The position numbers and the translations under genes are program-made. 43,976 nt of DNA, from assembly GCA_937925695.1 (NCBI GenBank), contig CALAMD010000067.1, forward strand, positions 1 to 43,976, read 5' to 3'. Position 1 is the first letter of the stretch, and every line of letters starts with the position of its first letter. Source of the DNA: an uncultured Bacillaceae bacterium (GTDB lineage: Bacteria; Bacillota; Bacilli; Bacillales; Amphibacillaceae). The notes beneath the pieces are model-generated. The model worked only from the letters and a program-made list of their open reading frames with translations, made no database searches and was not told the origin of the DNA. Of the stretch, positions 1-8,465 are shown piece after piece.

Positions 1-92
1 CCCTCTAATTTACTGAATATTTAAAACGATCCCCCGTAAACATTTTACTCATACCTTGTTACTACTCCACAATATTCCTTCACATGATATTA

Positions 93-128
93 AAGTTGGC
101 CTTAGCATCTTACTGCTTTGGCCAGCTT
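93..128 (-). terminator. Candidate hairpin downstream of the GH43 gene
   Basis: AAGTTGGCC (93-101) can pair with GGCCAGCTT (120-128), with one G-U pair, just past the GH43 stop. On the minus strand the stem is followed by CTTTAATATC, not by a clean U-run. It may therefore be a weak terminator or a 3'-end stabiliser. The rest of positions 1-155 shows no gene. Confidence 0.4.
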
Positions 129-155
129 CGTTTATCCTACTATGAATGATATAAC

Positions 156-1697
156 CTATTTGCCGACATATTCAAACCAATCAAAGTATGCTTTATTATC
201 ACTTGGTGCACCGTTTGAACTGGCGTAAGGGCCGAAAACTGCACCCACAAATCCACCAGCGACATCGGTACTTAAAATTCGCCCATCAACTTGATCAATT
301 AAGAGTTCATATTTACCTGGTGTGTCGCTATAGAAAAAGCGATAATCCTGCTCATAGGCTTCAACTTTTAAGTACAATTTGTCTGCTTCAATGGCAGCCT
401 CTTGTAACACTTCCTCTTTTCCTGCAGCACACTTAATGAGACGTATGACTGATTTATTGGCCACCTTCGTATAGACGAAACGATAGTGATATTCATTGCT
501 CTGCAATAACACAATACCTGCTTCCTCATTTTCATTCGGTGTGAATTCCATCACCGTGGAAGCTGAGAATGTTAGATGTTGTTGTCTGCGACCAATAAAA
601 CTCGGTGTCACGAGCTCAGTCATTTTCTCTGGTCTTACCTTTAATGTTAGGTGACCTGGACGCTCGGTTAAACTATAGAAGTCTTCAGGACTACGTAAAA
701 ACATCCATTTGAAATCAAGTTCTTCTTCATCAAAATGATCAGTCGCATGAGGTATAATTGGCTTAACTTCTGGTAAATCTGGTCGTTGGTAAGTCATTTC
801 TAACTTCCCTGTTCCGGGACTAAATAATGGCCAGCCGTCTTCCCACTCAACAGGCATTAAAAATGTTTCTCGACCAAGATTTCGGTAATAGCCACCGTAA
901 ATTCGTGAAGCTAAACCAACGGCCCACCATTCACCATTTTGGGTTTCGACTAAATCACAGTGACCGACATTGGCAATTGGATAATCTCTTCCCAAATGAC
1001 GGTGGGTTAAGATTGGGTTACCACGGTTGCCTTCATATGGTCCGGTAATCTCTTTACTTCTAGCTACTGATACCGCATGATGATGACCTGTACCAGCTTC
1101 AGAAATTAATAAATAATAATATCCGTCTACTTTATAAATATGAGGGGCTTCAGGCCAGACCGCATCACGGAGAGCACCTCGCCATAAACCGATCGGCTCA
1201 CCAATTAATTGATTTTTTTCTAAATCAATCTCTTGCAGCCATGCCTCCCAATTACCGCTATACTTCTCACCCTCTGGTGCTGGACGAGTTCCCGTATAAT
1301 AAACTCTGCCATCATCATCGAAAAATAGTGATGGGTCAATACCTGGAGCATCTAAGTATATCGGATCAGACCACGGACCAGCTGGATCTGTCGCCGTTAC
1401 GTAAAAGTTTCCACCATAACCAACATTCGTCGTAATCATGTAAAATACACCGTCATGGTAACGGATGGTAGGGGCAAAAATACCTTGAGATTGTTGTTGA
1501 CCTTTTAATGGTAGTTGGGATGGACGATCTAACACATGACCAATCTGCTCCCAATTGACAAGGTCTTTACTATGGAAAATAGGTACCCCTGGGAAATATG
1601 CAAAGGAAGATGTGACTAAATAATAGTCATCCCCTACGCGACATACAGAAGGATCTGGATAAAAACCAGGTAAAATTGGATTTTGAAATGTTTTCAT
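156..1697 (-). CDS. xynB: GH43 beta-xylosidase / alpha-L-arabinofuranosidase (intracellular)
   Basis: This 513-residue glycoside hydrolase family 43 enzyme releases xylose (possibly also arabinose) from the non-reducing ends of imported xylo-oligosaccharides. The N-terminal part (about residues 1-310) is the five-bladed beta-propeller. The expected catalytic triad is visible: general base D15 in FYPDPS, pKa modulator D121 in GIDPSLFF, and general acid E183 in VWPEAPH. Residues about 320-513 form the C-terminal beta-sandwich typical of long GH43 xylosidases, so the protein is full length. There is no signal peptide, so it should act in the cytoplasm. The ATG at 1697 has AAAGGAG nine bases upstream. 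It is the only gene in its transcription unit and is divergent from a DUF624 gene. The exact xylosidase/arabinofuranosidase balance cannot be read from sequence. Confidence 0.93.
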   Translation of the reverse strand: MKTFQNPILPGFYPDPSVCRVGDDYYLVTSSFAYFPGVPIFHSKDLVNWEQIGHVLDRPSQLPLKGQQQSQGIFAPTIRYHDGVFYMITTNVGYGGNFYVTATDPAGPWSDPIYLDAPGIDPSLFFDDDGRVYYTGTRPAPEGEKYSGNWEAWLQEIDLEKNQLIGEPIGLWRGALRDAVWPEAPHIYKVDGYYYLLISEAGTGHHHAVSVARSKEITGPYEGNRGNPILTHRHLGRDYPIANVGHCDLVETQNGEWWAVGLASRIYGGYYRNLGRETFLMPVEWEDGWPLFSPGTGKLEMTYQRPDLPEVKPIIPHATDHFDEEELDFKWMFLRSPEDFYSLTERPGHLTLKVRPEKMTELVTPSFIGRRQQHLTFSASTVMEFTPNENEEAGIVLLQSNEYHYRFVYTKVANKSVIRLIKCAAGKEEVLQEAAIEADKLYLKVEAYEQDYRFFYSDTPGKYELLIDQVDGRILSTDVAGGFVGAVFGPYASSNGAPSDNKAYFDWFEYVGK

Positions 1698-1784
1698 AGC
1701 TAGTAACTCCTTTACATTTTGTCTTCAAAGTTAATTGCTTATCTATTTAGATTGCTATCATGATTGAACGAGCTAACTACTTGA

Positions 1785-1889
1785 CCAATCACCTCCTTAA
1801 AAGATAAAACCTATTGTTCATAAAACTATGAGCCTATCTTATTCTAGTACGAAAATCCTCATAGGATAAACCTATTATTGAACAATAGG
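1785..1889 (-). promoter_or_regulatory. Structured 5' leader with an orphan Shine-Dalgarno, upstream of GH43
   Basis: On the minus strand, CCTATTGTTCA (1889-1879) can pair over 11 bp with TGAACAATAGG (1820-1810), enclosing a CTATGAG/CTCATAG hairpin (1864-1858 with 1832-1826). The first arm can instead fold on the nearby AATAGG at 1876-1871. The outer stem is followed by the U-rich TTTTATCTTTT and then AAGGAGGTGATTGG (1798-1785), an almost perfect anti-16S match with no start codon at normal spacing. This could be an attenuator or a ribosome standby site. No known riboswitch class is recognised. Confidence 0.35.
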
Positions 1890-1915
1890 ATTCTTGGATT
1901 CTTTAATCTGTTGAT

Positions 1916-2011
1916 TTGCGAATGACGCTAAACTTGAGTATAATCTAATTAATATCGTTTGCTTGTAAACGTATACACAAATTTGTCGTTTATTATTTGC
2001 AAACGTTTTCT
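1916..2011 (+). promoter_or_regulatory. Promoter and two cre-like operators for the DUF624 gene
   Basis: TTGCGA (1916-1921), a 17-bp spacer and TATAAT (1939-1944) form a plausible sigma-A promoter on the plus strand. Downstream lie TGTAAACGTATACA (1964-1977; one mismatch to the cre consensus TGWAANCGNTNWCA) and TGCAAACGTTTTCT (1998-2011; two mismatches). Their place in the early transcribed region fits CcpA road-block repression. A LacI-family repressor could use the same palindromes. The sites could also affect the divergent GH43 gene. Confidence 0.55.
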
Positions 2012-2043
2012 ATTCATAATATTACAGACTAAGAGGTTAAAAC

Positions 2044-2634
2044 ATGGATATTCTAAACAGTAATTTATATCGATTTCTCGATCGACTAACGAATCTATTT
2101 TTCTTAAACGTCCTTTGGTTGCTGATTTCATTACCCCTAGTTACATTATTCCCTGCTTCGGCTGCAATGTTTGCCGTTTTTAAAGAATGGACCGAAGGAA
2201 AAGAGAGGAATCTATTTAAATCCTTCTTCAAACATTTTCAAGCCAACTTTAAACATAGTTTCCTGTATGGGTTGTTATTCGGTTTTTTATTAGCCATCTT
2301 TTATCTTGATCTATCGATTATTAATGAAATGGAATCTTACAGCTTTATTCTCACGTCTTTATTATTCGTATTAATTATTTTAACGGCCTTTAATGTCGTT
2401 TATTTTGTACCGATTTCAATCCATTTTGATTTAACGTTGTTCGGTAAAATTAAACATGCATTTTTATTCTCTATTATGTTTTTTCCAACAACTTTGTTAT
2501 GTATCATCATCGGTATTGCTACATTACTCCTTACCTACTTGCTACCGGGTTTTATGTTTATCTTATTTAGCACAGCTGGTTATGGGGTATTCCGTTTATG
2601 TTATCGAACCTTTAGAAAAGTCGGGAAAGTATAA
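2044..2634 (+). CDS. DUF624 (YesL-like) membrane protein
   Basis: This 196-residue, strongly hydrophobic protein has about five membrane segments. It carries the DUF624 N-terminal pattern (NLFFLNVLWLLISLPLVT, then FPASAAMFAVFKEW) seen in B. subtilis YesL. DUF624 proteins are found repeatedly beside carbohydrate ABC importers and hemicellulose or pectin enzymes, but their biochemical role is unknown. AAGAGG sits seven bases before the ATG at 2044. The gene is single, plus-strand, has its own promoter with cre-like sites, and is closed by a strong terminator. A second DUF624 protein (34450-35031) shares the hydrophobic layout and the FPSTAALYAVAKSW-type motif. Confidence 0.85.
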   Translation: MDILNSNLYRFLDRLTNLFFLNVLWLLISLPLVTLFPASAAMFAVFKEWTEGKERNLFKSFFKHFQANFKHSFLYGLLFGFLLAIFYLDLSIINEMESYSFILTSLLFVLIILTAFNVVYFVPISIHFDLTLFGKIKHAFLFSIMFFPTTLLCIIIGIATLLLTYLLPGFMFILFSTAGYGVFRLCYRTFRKVGKV

Positions 2635-2723
2635 TCACCGACAGCTAACGAGTCCAATGAGATCAGCATCGTCTCTTTCTGCTCTATGACATCTCATCAT
2701 TAGCGAAACTATATAACTAAGGT

Positions 2724-2774
2724 AATCCTTTATTCAGCTCGTCTTATCATGAAGGCTGAATAAAGGATTTTTTT
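2724..2774 (+). terminator. Rho-independent terminator of the DUF624 gene
   Basis: AATCCTTTATTCAGC (2724-2738) pairs perfectly with GCTGAATAAAGGATT (2755-2769), giving a 15-bp stem with a 16-nt loop followed by a T-run to 2774. The T-run is on the plus strand only. Confidence 0.85.
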
Positions 2775-2809
2775 CATTATCACCTTAGCCATGCACGCTT
2801 AATCAATCG

Positions 2810-3703
2810 TTACTTGGCTAGCATATCATCAGGATTGACAATGATAATTTTCCCATCTTCTAGCTCCATTCTCACCTTGTTTGAATCAACAATCCCGATC
2901 TCCTCTAAGTATTCTTCTGGTAATTGGATTCTACGAGCATGATCAAGGACAGCCAGCTCTACATGGGTATCTTCTTCCTCGCTATCATTTCCTTCATCCT
3001 CTATATTCGTAAAGTTGTAATAGGAACGACGCAAGATTTCACTAGAAGTCTTTCCATCACGAATCGCTACTACCCGATCCATTTTTTTAGTCAATTGGGT
3101 GTCATGGGTAACAATAACAATGGTTACACCTAACTGCCTATTTAGTTCCCTAAATACGTCTAAAATGACATCGGCTGTATTCGTGTCTACACTTCCTGTC
3201 GGTTCATCAGCTAATAAGAGGCGGGGATTATTTGCCAAAGCAATCGCAATGGCTACCCTTTGTTGTTCCCCACCAGATAAAGAATCTAGGCGACTATTGA
3301 AACGATGACCTAAACCGACCATTTCTAGTAACTCTTTCGCTCTCTCTTTACTATGTTTCCCTTTAATCAGCATGGGTAATTCAACGTTTTCAACAGCTGT
3401 TAAATAGGGAATTAAATTTCTTGCATTATTTTGCCAGACAAATCCAACCGTACTAAGTTTATACTTGACGAGATCTTTATCTGACATTCGTAATAAATCT
3501 TTGCCATCAACGATTAAACTACCAGCCGATGGACGGTCTAAGCCACCAATCATATTGAGTAGGGTAGATTTCCCGCTACCACTACTACCGATAATCCCCA
3601 TCATTTCCCCTTGATCGACTTGTAAATCCAATCCTTGTAACGCGATGACTTCGTGATCATCATCAATCTTATATATTTTCATTAAATTTTGGCACTTAAT
3701 CAT
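2810..3703 (-). CDS. ABC transporter ATPase, MacB/LolD type, with AbrB-like C-terminal extension
   Basis: This 297-residue ATPase is the last gene of a four-gene MacB-like operon and should energise the FtsX-type permease upstream. Walker A GSSGSGKST (residues 39-47), signature LSGGEQQR and Walker B LLLADEPTG are intact. Residues 1-230 match the usual LolD/MacB ATPase length. The remaining roughly 60 residues are unusual: an acidic linker (EDEGNDSEEEDTH), then HARRIQLPEEYLEEIGI...VRMELEDGKIII, which reads like an AbrB/MazE swapped-hairpin fold. Its ATG overlaps the permease stop as ATGA (3700-3703), indicating translational coupling. AGGTGA lies upstream. The AbrB assignment is pattern-based and less sure than the ATPase call. 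Confidence 0.9.
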   Translation of the reverse strand: MIKCQNLMKIYKIDDDHEVIALQGLDLQVDQGEMMGIIGSSGSGKSTLLNMIGGLDRPSAGSLIVDGKDLLRMSDKDLVKYKLSTVGFVWQNNARNLIPYLTAVENVELPMLIKGKHSKERAKELLEMVGLGHRFNSRLDSLSGGEQQRVAIAIALANNPRLLLADEPTGSVDTNTADVILDVFRELNRQLGVTIVIVTHDTQLTKKMDRVVAIRDGKTSSEILRRSYYNFTNIEDEGNDSEEEDTHVELAVLDHARRIQLPEEYLEEIGIVDSNKVRMELEDGKIIIVNPDDMLAK

Positions 3704-6543
3704 TGATCTTCACCTAGCTTTATCGCTTGATTGATCTTAATTTTCCTGAGGAAACCAATCAAGATAATGGATCCTAAAACCAACATAAATGCTGAGAATA
3801 TATAGATTTTCATTTCGTCACTTGCATCAAATACGACTGAAAACGGTGGTACTAAATCGCGTACGTTCATCGAAACTTGGAATAACGGGACAAATAATTG
3901 ACTCGTTAATTTTCCACCGATGACACCTAATAGACAGGCAAATCCTGATGTTAAGATTTGTTCTGATAATAAGATACCAATTAAATTTGGCATCGAAATA
4001 CCAATGGCACGATAAATTCCGTATTGTAATGTTCTAGATTTAATCGTTAGGATCCAATATAAGAGAAAACCAATAAAAGATACCAACAATGAAATTAAAA
4101 AGCCAAGGGTCATGGTTCCATTTAATCCAAGTAATAATGAACCATTTTTCAAATCGATTATTTTTGGTACAACATCATTTAATGATGTAACAGGGATCTG
4201 TGCCTCTTCGATTTCCTTATAAAAGGTTTCTCTCGAAGCATCTTCTTTTAATTTCAACCATACGTCATATGGTTCTAATCCTAATGTGTTTTGAACGTAC
4301 GGTAAATTTGCTACAATGAGTGAACCTTCAGCACTACCCTCACCTGTTTCAAGTGGATTAAAAGTAGGCCAGTAGTCTATAACACCATAGACCACAAATT
4401 CTCCTGTATCAGATCCACTCCATGATATAGTCACATAGTCACCTTCCTTAATCCCAAAGGAATCAGAGAATTTCTTTGAGATTAATATCGCACTTTGTTC
4501 AGTCGCAAGAAGATTTAAATATTGATACCAATGGTAAGGAAGCAAGGACGGTTTAAACCAAGCAACTTCCCCAAATTGTTTTGGTTCGATAGCCATCAAT
4601 GTAGGATAATGAACACTTCTTACCCCATCCGCAACGGTGACCTGATTCTTAATGAATACTTTTGTCGCTTGTTCCACTTGCGATAAGTTAACAATCGGAT
4701 CAAAGGGTGGTTCCGAATAAATGACTGGTTCTGTACTCGTACCCAAATTATCCGTTTGGATTTGCGTAGGGGATGCCATCGTTGGAAGTTGAGAGCTTTC
4801 CCATCGTACCCTCATACTTACTTCTGCCCCATTTTGGTATAACAATTGTTCTTCCAAATTCGTATTAATTGTCCTTGCAGCACTGGCACTAAATACACCC
4901 ATGCCAATGGTCATAACTAAAAATAACATCAAAAACTTATATTGTTTCGTTGAGCGACTAACTTGCAGGAACGTGCTATAAAGAGATACCGGCCAAATTT
5001 TTTCACCGATTTTGTAAATTAACCTTAAAACTAATGGATATACCCTGAGGGCAACTAACCCTAAACCAATCATAAATAATGCCGGCATAAAGAATAAGCT
5101 CGGATCGATCATGAGATCAGTGGAATCAATATCTAGTGCTACCATTTCTTCCTGCCTACGGTTAAACACATATAATCCATAGATAGATATCGCTAAGACA
5201 ACAACTTCAAATAATACGATATACCACTGAACTTTTCCTTCTGATCTGGCTGTTTCCTGTTTATGAACAACGATATTTCGACCAGAAGCTCGATAGACAG
5301 GAATCATAATCATCACAACGGAAGCGATCGCAGCAATTAACGCGTAATACAATGACTTAGGCGATAGTTCAACAGGTAATGCAGATCGTTGGACAAATTC
5401 TAAAAATCCATTAGAAGCGCCCAGCACTTTAACTAGTTGTAAACTGATCAGCGGTCCCAAAATAAACGCAAGGACAGCTAACAAGACGATTTCAATTAAG
5501 TAGATAAAGAATATTTGCAAGCGACTCGCGCCTCTACTACTAAATACGGCGATTTCATTTAATTGGCGATCAATAATTTGTCGCGAGATCATATATAAAT
5601 AGATTGCTAGCATAATTAAGACAGGTACATTAAGGGCCCAAAGCATTGAAGTCAACTGTTTTTCTTTGTTTTGATAAGACCGTAATATATCTCTGATCGG
5701 AAAATTAATTAACACCGATTCTTCTTTTATCTTACTAATCGATCGCTTAACCCTTGATTCTAAGGCCAGCAACGATGAAAAATCCTCATTGGTAATTTGA
5801 TGGTAATCAAATGCAGTACTAAATCTTCCTATCCCGATCATTTCTTCATGTTCTGTTAAAATGACATCTCTAAAAAATTCTTCATGGACAATAAAATCAC
5901 TACTAAATGTATCAGAAAGGAGCGACCAATAAGTACTAGCACCACTTTTCTGTTGGAACACACCAACCGGTTTAATCGTAAACTGTTTATCACCGATTGA
6001 CACATTAAAATCTACTCCGAGTACTGTGTTTCGATGCACTAATGCCTGTTCAGAAACAAGGGCTTCAATAACACCATCTTCTGCTTGGGCACTCGGATAA
6101 GTCCCATCAATGATCGAAATGTTATCTTCTAAGTTTGTAATCATTATTAATCTAGATGCACTCTGTGGTGAAGTCCTTCTATCTTCTTCAGCAAACATAG
6201 TTTTTAGAGGTTCGGTAGCAATGATATTAGCTTCCGATAAAACAGGTAGTTCAACACTTTCAATAATGTTTTGCTTGATTTTTTCGACCTCTTTAATCGC
6301 CTTAGATGGCTCATCAACGATTGTACTAATAAATGTATCTGAAAATGTAAATTCCCCAGGGAATTGATTCGTTTTTATTTGGTATTCCTCAAGTTCTCTC
6401 GTTAACAATTTTTGTAAAATACTAGCTGTATAGGTTGGTATACTTGCCACTAAAGAAACAGATATAATTAATCCGAGGAATAAGCTGCCCGTTAGCCATC
6501 GATTGTTGAACATTTTACGAAATATTAACTTTAAGATTGCCAC
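3700..6543 (-). CDS. FtsX-family (MacB-like) ABC permease
   Basis: A 947-residue membrane protein with two FtsX-type modules. An N-terminal membrane segment (about residues 14-36) precedes a roughly 260-residue extracytoplasmic domain. Three segments follow at about 295-420, then further segments near 450 and 485-510, another segment (FLMLFLVMTIGMGVF) and a second large outer domain. Three C-terminal segments close the protein. This duplicated layout is typical of Gram-positive type VII ABC systems that do mechanical work or export at the membrane surface rather than import sugars. The start is GTG at 6543 with GGAGG seven bases upstream. It follows the adaptor gene by 11 bp and overlaps the next ATPase by 4 bp. 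The substrate is unknown. Confidence 0.88.
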   Translation of the reverse strand: MAILKLIFRKMFNNRWLTGSLFLGLIISVSLVASIPTYTASILQKLLTRELEEYQIKTNQFPGEFTFSDTFISTIVDEPSKAIKEVEKIKQNIIESVELPVLSEANIIATEPLKTMFAEEDRRTSPQSASRLIMITNLEDNISIIDGTYPSAQAEDGVIEALVSEQALVHRNTVLGVDFNVSIGDKQFTIKPVGVFQQKSGASTYWSLLSDTFSSDFIVHEEFFRDVILTEHEEMIGIGRFSTAFDYHQITNEDFSSLLALESRVKRSISKIKEESVLINFPIRDILRSYQNKEKQLTSMLWALNVPVLIMLAIYLYMISRQIIDRQLNEIAVFSSRGASRLQIFFIYLIEIVLLAVLAFILGPLISLQLVKVLGASNGFLEFVQRSALPVELSPKSLYYALIAAIASVVMIMIPVYRASGRNIVVHKQETARSEGKVQWYIVLFEVVVLAISIYGLYVFNRRQEEMVALDIDSTDLMIDPSLFFMPALFMIGLGLVALRVYPLVLRLIYKIGEKIWPVSLYSTFLQVSRSTKQYKFLMLFLVMTIGMGVFSASAARTINTNLEEQLLYQNGAEVSMRVRWESSQLPTMASPTQIQTDNLGTSTEPVIYSEPPFDPIVNLSQVEQATKVFIKNQVTVADGVRSVHYPTLMAIEPKQFGEVAWFKPSLLPYHWYQYLNLLATEQSAILISKKFSDSFGIKEGDYVTISWSGSDTGEFVVYGVIDYWPTFNPLETGEGSAEGSLIVANLPYVQNTLGLEPYDVWLKLKEDASRETFYKEIEEAQIPVTSLNDVVPKIIDLKNGSLLLGLNGTMTLGFLISLLVSFIGFLLYWILTIKSRTLQYGIYRAIGISMPNLIGILLSEQILTSGFACLLGVIGGKLTSQLFVPLFQVSMNVRDLVPPFSVVFDASDEMKIYIFSAFMLVLGSIILIGFLRKIKINQAIKLGEDQ

Positions 6544-6554
6544 AGACTTTCCTC

Positions 6555-7604
6555 CTATTTAAGAATGATTGTGTCCCCTTCTTCAAGTCCTGTAACAACT
6601 TCTACTTGAGTCGAAGCTCTAATTCCTACTTCAACATCCACTTCTCTCCTTGAATTATCTTCTAAGATCTGAACGAAATAACGATCTCCTGTATTCCTGA
6701 GCGCATTGTTCGGAATGATTAAAGCATTTTCTTTTCTCGCTGTAATAATTTCAATTTCAACGATATCCCCTGCATTCAACTCAGCAGGTAATTCATCCGA
6801 ACCAATTAAAAGGCTCTTGCTATATAATTCAGGATTTAATTGGAATTCTTCATGCGGGACTTCTTGTGGCGTCTGGATAACTTCACCTTTTACGATTTCT
6901 CCTTGGATTTTAATATTTACTTCCATGCCTACATTGACATCTCGTATATCATTTTCACTAATCGCTGTATACCGTATTTGTAATTGATCCGTCTCAGCAA
7001 CACGCATGATTGTTTCATAGGCACCAATATATTCGCCTTGTTGGATATCACTAACATAAACTACTGTACCATTTACTGGTGCTACTATTTTTGAAGAGGC
7101 TAATTCATTATTTAAGTGATTCAATCGATTTTGAATTGATTCGATATCTAATTTAGCAATTTCAATCGAATATTTATCAGCCTTATCTGCTCTTAATTGT
7201 TCCAACCTCAATTCTGCTTTCTTTAAGTCAATCTTCAGCTGCTGAATTTCTAAAGCAAGAGTGCTCGTCTCAATCTCTGCCAGTACATCACCTGATTGGA
7301 CTAGGTCACCTTCACTCACCAAAATTTCCTTTAAACGTCCGCCATCTCTAGTAAAATACAAGTCGTGTAAATCCGATGACATTAAGGTTCCAGCACCTTG
7401 TACCCGTCTAACGATTTCACCTTTTTCAACAGTCACGGTGTCATATTCTATTTGGGCTGGTTCTACGAGTGGTGGAGCTAAAACCTCTTCTTCTTTTGGC
7501 AAAATTGAACATCCACTAACGATTAATACAATGACAATAAAAAGAATGGAACGCATTAAAACATTTGGATGATTAGACAGTAGTTTCATTTTTCTCATAG
7601 GCAA
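6555..7604 (-). CDS. HlyD/MacA-type periplasmic-adaptor lipoprotein
   Basis: An efflux-type adaptor that should link to the FtsX permease outside the membrane. From a TTG start at 7604 (GGAGG at 7614-7618, nine bases away) the product is 349 residues. The open frame runs back to 7631, but those upstream ATGs lack this spacing. A hydrophobic segment ends in IVSGC (Cys32), a lipobox. A biotinyl-lipoyl-like region (LVSEGDLVQSGDVLAEIET), a helical hairpin (about 115-165), the second lipoyl half (KIVAPVNGTVVYVSDIQQGE) and a beta-barrel/membrane-proximal domain follow. The C-terminus EVVTGLEEGDTIIL is typical of the family. It overlaps the upstream ATPase gene by 32 bp. Confidence 0.87.
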   Translation of the reverse strand: MPMRKMKLLSNHPNVLMRSILFIVIVLIVSGCSILPKEEEVLAPPLVEPAQIEYDTVTVEKGEIVRRVQGAGTLMSSDLHDLYFTRDGGRLKEILVSEGDLVQSGDVLAEIETSTLALEIQQLKIDLKKAELRLEQLRADKADKYSIEIAKLDIESIQNRLNHLNNELASSKIVAPVNGTVVYVSDIQQGEYIGAYETIMRVAETDQLQIRYTAISENDIRDVNVGMEVNIKIQGEIVKGEVIQTPQEVPHEEFQLNPELYSKSLLIGSDELPAELNAGDIVEIEIITARKENALIIPNNALRNTGDRYFVQILEDNSRREVDVEVGIRASTQVEVVTGLEEGDTIILK

Positions 7605-8268
7605 CTCTTTTATCCTCCAATACATAAACATGTTCTATTAAACTTAAAATTTCCTCATCGTGGCTCGTCATGATGATAGTTGTTTCCGTATTTTTAATTA
7701 ACTCATGAAAAGCTTGAATAATATAAAACCCGGTTTTGGTATCAAGTTCAGCAGTCGGTTCATCTGCTAAAATGATCGATGGTCCCGGTGCTATGGCTCT
7801 AGCAATGGCTACCCTTTGTTGTTCCCCACCCGAAAGTTCGAAAGGACGATGATGAATTCTTTTTTCTAGTCCAACGATTTCAACTGATCTTTTAATTCTG
7901 TCAGGTCGTTCTTCACGTGGTATTCCTACAATTCTTAAGCCGAATTCAATATTTTCTTCTACTGTCATTAATGGAACTAATCCATAGGACTGAAAGACAA
8001 ATCCCATTTTAGTTCTTCTTAATTCTGAACGTTGCCTACTATCTAATGAATTGAGTAGTTGTCCTTCCACATAAATTTCTCCCGATGTGGGCGTGTCTAA
8101 GGCACCAAATAAATTTAATAACGTTGTTTTTCCAGATCCAGATCGACCTCTTATTCCGACTAATTGATTTCTACCGATGGATATATCTACATCATTGAAA
8201 AGCTCAACTTTTTTGTTCCCACTGCCGAAATGTTTGCTCATTTTTACCGTTTTAATGATAGGCTCCAT
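7573..8268 (-). CDS. ABC transporter ATPase, MacB/LolD type
   Basis: First gene of the MacB-like operon. Walker A GRSGSGKTT, signature LSGGEQQR, Walker B IILADEPTAELD and the switch histidine in IIMTSHDEE are present, so it should be active. From the ATG at 8268 it has 231 residues, normal for the family. This start has AAAGGTG at good spacing, while the GTG nine bases earlier does not. Two different ATPases (this and 2810-3703) flank one adaptor and one permease, suggesting a heterodimeric nucleotide-binding pair. No clear promoter could be named in 8269-8412. Confidence 0.9.
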   Translation of the reverse strand: MEPIIKTVKMSKHFGSGNKKVELFNDVDISIGRNQLVGIRGRSGSGKTTLLNLFGALDTPTSGEIYVEGQLLNSLDSRQRSELRRTKMGFVFQSYGLVPLMTVEENIEFGLRIVGIPREERPDRIKRSVEIVGLEKRIHHRPFELSGGEQQRVAIARAIAPGPSIILADEPTAELDTKTGFYIIQAFHELIKNTETTIIMTSHDEEILSLIEHVYVLEDKRVAYEKNETTV

Positions 8269-8412
8269 AAATAACACCTTTCTCTTAATAACGAATTACT
8301 ATGTATTTCATGTCAGCTTGCATGATCGAATTGCTAACCTTATGTATACTTATAAAATTCTTAAAATATATTGTTTGAAAAACTGATTATTGTCTATGTG
8401 GAACTAATAAAC

Positions 8413-8454
8413 GAATAGCTAGAAATACTTAGATGCCTATATTTCTAGCTATTC
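8413..8454 (-). terminator. Hairpin terminator at the end of the nine-gene sugar-ABC operon
   Basis: GAATAGCTAGAAATA (8413-8427) pairs perfectly with TATTTCTAGCTATTC (8440-8454), a 15-bp stem with a 12-nt loop, 11 bp past the last permease stop. The minus-strand tail (GTTTATTAGTT) is only moderately U-rich. It separates this operon from the MacB-like operon. Confidence 0.65.
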
Positions 8455-8465
8455 ATCATGATGTA

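Noticed and set aside
8278..8412. A sigma-A promoter for the MacB-like operon
   Set aside because: Several AT-rich hexamers occur (TATAAG, TATACA, CTGACA), but none combine at 16-18 bp spacing.
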